Shown here one piece after another: positions 62,924 to 64,000 of a stretch of 64,000 nt of DNA. This DNA comes from Spirosomataceae bacterium TFI 002 (GTDB lineage Bacteria > Bacteroidota > Bacteroidia > Cytophagales > Spirosomataceae): positions 2,418,001 through 2,482,000 of the forward strand of contig LT907983.1 of NCBI GenBank assembly GCA_900230115.1, written 5' to 3'. Both the position numbers and the translations under genes were made by a program. The notes beneath the pieces are model-generated. The model did not search any database and was not told where the DNA came from. It saw only the letters and a list, made by a program, of their open reading frames with translations. Within the stretch, counting starts at the first letter, position 1; each line of letters begins with the position of its first letter.

Positions 62924-64000
62924 ATGCACTTTATACCCCAAATATTATTCTTAATTACCTTAGGAACAGCCGCTTACTTCATTGGAAAGCGAATTGTGTT
63001 AATTAAAAAAACGATCCAATTAGGCAAAAGTGAAGACTTAACTGACCATCCAAAAAAACGATTGGCAATTATGCTTCGAATTGCTTTTGGTCAAAAAAAG
63101 ATGTTTGATCGGCCAATTGTTGGGCTTTTACACTTCGCAGTGTACGCTGGATTCATAATTATTAACGTAGAAGTACTCGAAATTATCATTGATGGACTCT
63201 TGGGAACACACCGTATTTTTGCCCAACCACTTGGAAGTCTATATCCATTTCTAATTAATACTTTTGAGATACTAGCAGTATTGGTAATACTAGCTTGCGT
63301 TGTATTCCTTATCCGCCGAAACATTACCAAAGTTGAAAGACTAGGTCATAAAGCTCATAGAGAAATGAAAGGCTGGCCAGAGTTAGATGCCAACCTTATC
63401 TTAGTAATAGAAATTTCGTTGATGTGGGCTTTCATTAGCATGAACACTGTTGATGGCCTTTTACAGGCTCAAGGGGCGGAACATTATGTGGATGCCAGTA
63501 CTGGAAGCTTTCTTATCAGTAGCATGCTAGACCCTATTTTCAACAACTGGAGCATGCAATCTCTTATTATTTATGAAAGAGTGGCTTGGTGGTTCCATAT
63601 TTTGGGTATCATGGCATTTGCTCTTTACGTTACTTACTCTAAGCACCTTCATATTGCTCTGGCATTTCCCAACACATATTTTGCAAGGTTAAAACCAGTT
63701 GGCGAAATATCCAATATGCCAGCCGTTACTAAAGAAGTAAAAATCATGCTTGGAATGGAAGACCCAGACCCTAACCCTGCAGAAATAGGTCGTTTTGGAG
63801 CAAAAGATGTTCAGGACCTCTCGTGGAAAAACCTAATGGATGCATATAGTTGCACAGAATGTGGTAGATGTACTTCTGCTTGTCCTGCAAACCAAACAGG
63901 TAAGGCCCTTTCTCCAAGAAAGATCATGATGGACACAAGAGACCGATTAGAAGATATACAGCAAGGCTGGCTCAAAAATGGTTTGGATTTCCGTGACGAG
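62924..64000 (+). CDS. Membrane (Fe-S)-binding oxidoreductase, N-terminal part (runs off window)
   Basis: The frame is open from 62924 to the right edge (359 codons seen). The first ~270 residues hold about five or six membrane spans with heme-like His residues, as in DsrM/NarI-type respiratory membrane subunits: spans at about 3-20, 64-84, 105-126, 151-170 and 217-237. A ferredoxin-type 4Fe-4S motif CTECGRCTSACP follows at about 310-321. This is the layout of heterodisulfide-reductase-related (Fe-S)-binding membrane proteins, which pass electrons between a donor and quinone. The ATG at 62924 begins just before the first span; an in-frame ATG at 62891 is possible. The rest, expected to hold more cysteine motifs, is outside. 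Confidence 0.85.
   Translation, partial: MHFIPQILFLITLGTAAYFIGKRIVLIKKTIQLGKSEDLTDHPKKRLAIMLRIAFGQKKMFDRPIVGLLHFAVYAGFIIINVEVLEIIIDGLLGTHRIFAQPLGSLYPFLINTFEILAVLVILACVVFLIRRNITKVERLGHKAHREMKGWPELDANLILVIEISLMWAFISMNTVDGLLQAQGAEHYVDASTGSFLISSMLDPIFNNWSMQSLIIYERVAWWFHILGIMAFALYVTYSKHLHIALAFPNTYFARLKPVGEISNMPAVTKEVKIMLGMEDPDPNPAEIGRFGAKDVQDLSWKNLMDAYSCTECGRCTSACPANQTGKALSPRKIMMDTRDRLEDIQQGWLKNGLDFRDE

Overview
The window is from a Bacteroidota chromosome, most likely a Cytophagales-type bacterium. The evidence is AT-rich DNA, two SusC/SusD pairs, DUF983, DUF2911 and ThuA proteins, weak ribosome-binding sites, and promoters of the TTTG-N19-TAnnTTTG type, of which the clearest drives tRNA-Phe. I found no rRNA, CRISPR array, prophage or complete insertion sequence. 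The only mobile-element-type gene is a small Y1/RAYT transposase set between duplicated palindrome arrays.

Layout. (1) 1-13.1 kb holds housekeeping genes: leuC, a TauE-type exporter, DUF983, thioredoxin, TerC, a PlsC-like acyltransferase, murB, a 2-hydroxyacid dehydrogenase, DUF2911, a LolD/MacB-like ATPase, a large membrane-TPR protein, phosphatidylserine decarboxylase and a cold-shock protein. (2) 13.1-15.8 kb holds a cysteine desulfurase and a sulfatase. (3) 15.8-23.8 kb is a molybdenum-cofactor cluster: moaA, a phosphodiesterase-like gene, moaC and a mobA with a degenerate MobB-like front on the + strand; tauE-moaD-[antitoxin-toxin]-moaE on the - strand; then xdhC-moeA on the + strand. 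It covers precursor formation, MPT synthase and nucleotide/Mo insertion, but no molybdoenzyme is in view. (4) 23.8-31.0 kb holds a PD40 lipoprotein, DUF1801, yqgE, 5-formyl-THF cyclo-ligase, the RAYT/REP island, asd, an Nramp-like transporter without the usual metal-binding motifs, and fbp.

(5) 31.2-52.1 kb is an alginate utilisation locus. Its main - strand unit encodes SusC, SusD, alginate lyases of families PL6, PL17 and PL7, a KdgF-like cupin, two short-chain dehydrogenases and an ACS-type MFS importer. A second SusC/SusD pair and a secreted cupin protein lie upstream, and a divergent LacI regulator closes the locus. Both susC upstream regions carry clustered palindromes with an AAACGTTT core that look like operators for this regulator. 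Inferred flow: alginate is bound and imported by SusCD, cut by PL6/PL7, taken to monomer by PL17, moved across the inner membrane by the MFS carrier, linearised by KdgF and reduced by an SDR to KDG. KDG kinase and aldolase are not in the window.

(6) 52.1-64 kb holds a cytochrome c/sugar dehydrogenase fusion, an EamA transporter, two proteins of unknown function (one extremely Ser/Arg-rich), a beta-barrel protein, ThuA, and a tight three-gene operon NUDIX - MTR-kinase-like - exported ADP-ribosylglycohydrolase. A ~1 kb gene-free stretch follows with a structured, promoter-preceded and terminator-ended RNA candidate that I do not recognise. Then come tRNA-Phe and the first part of a membrane Fe-S oxidoreductase that runs off the right edge.
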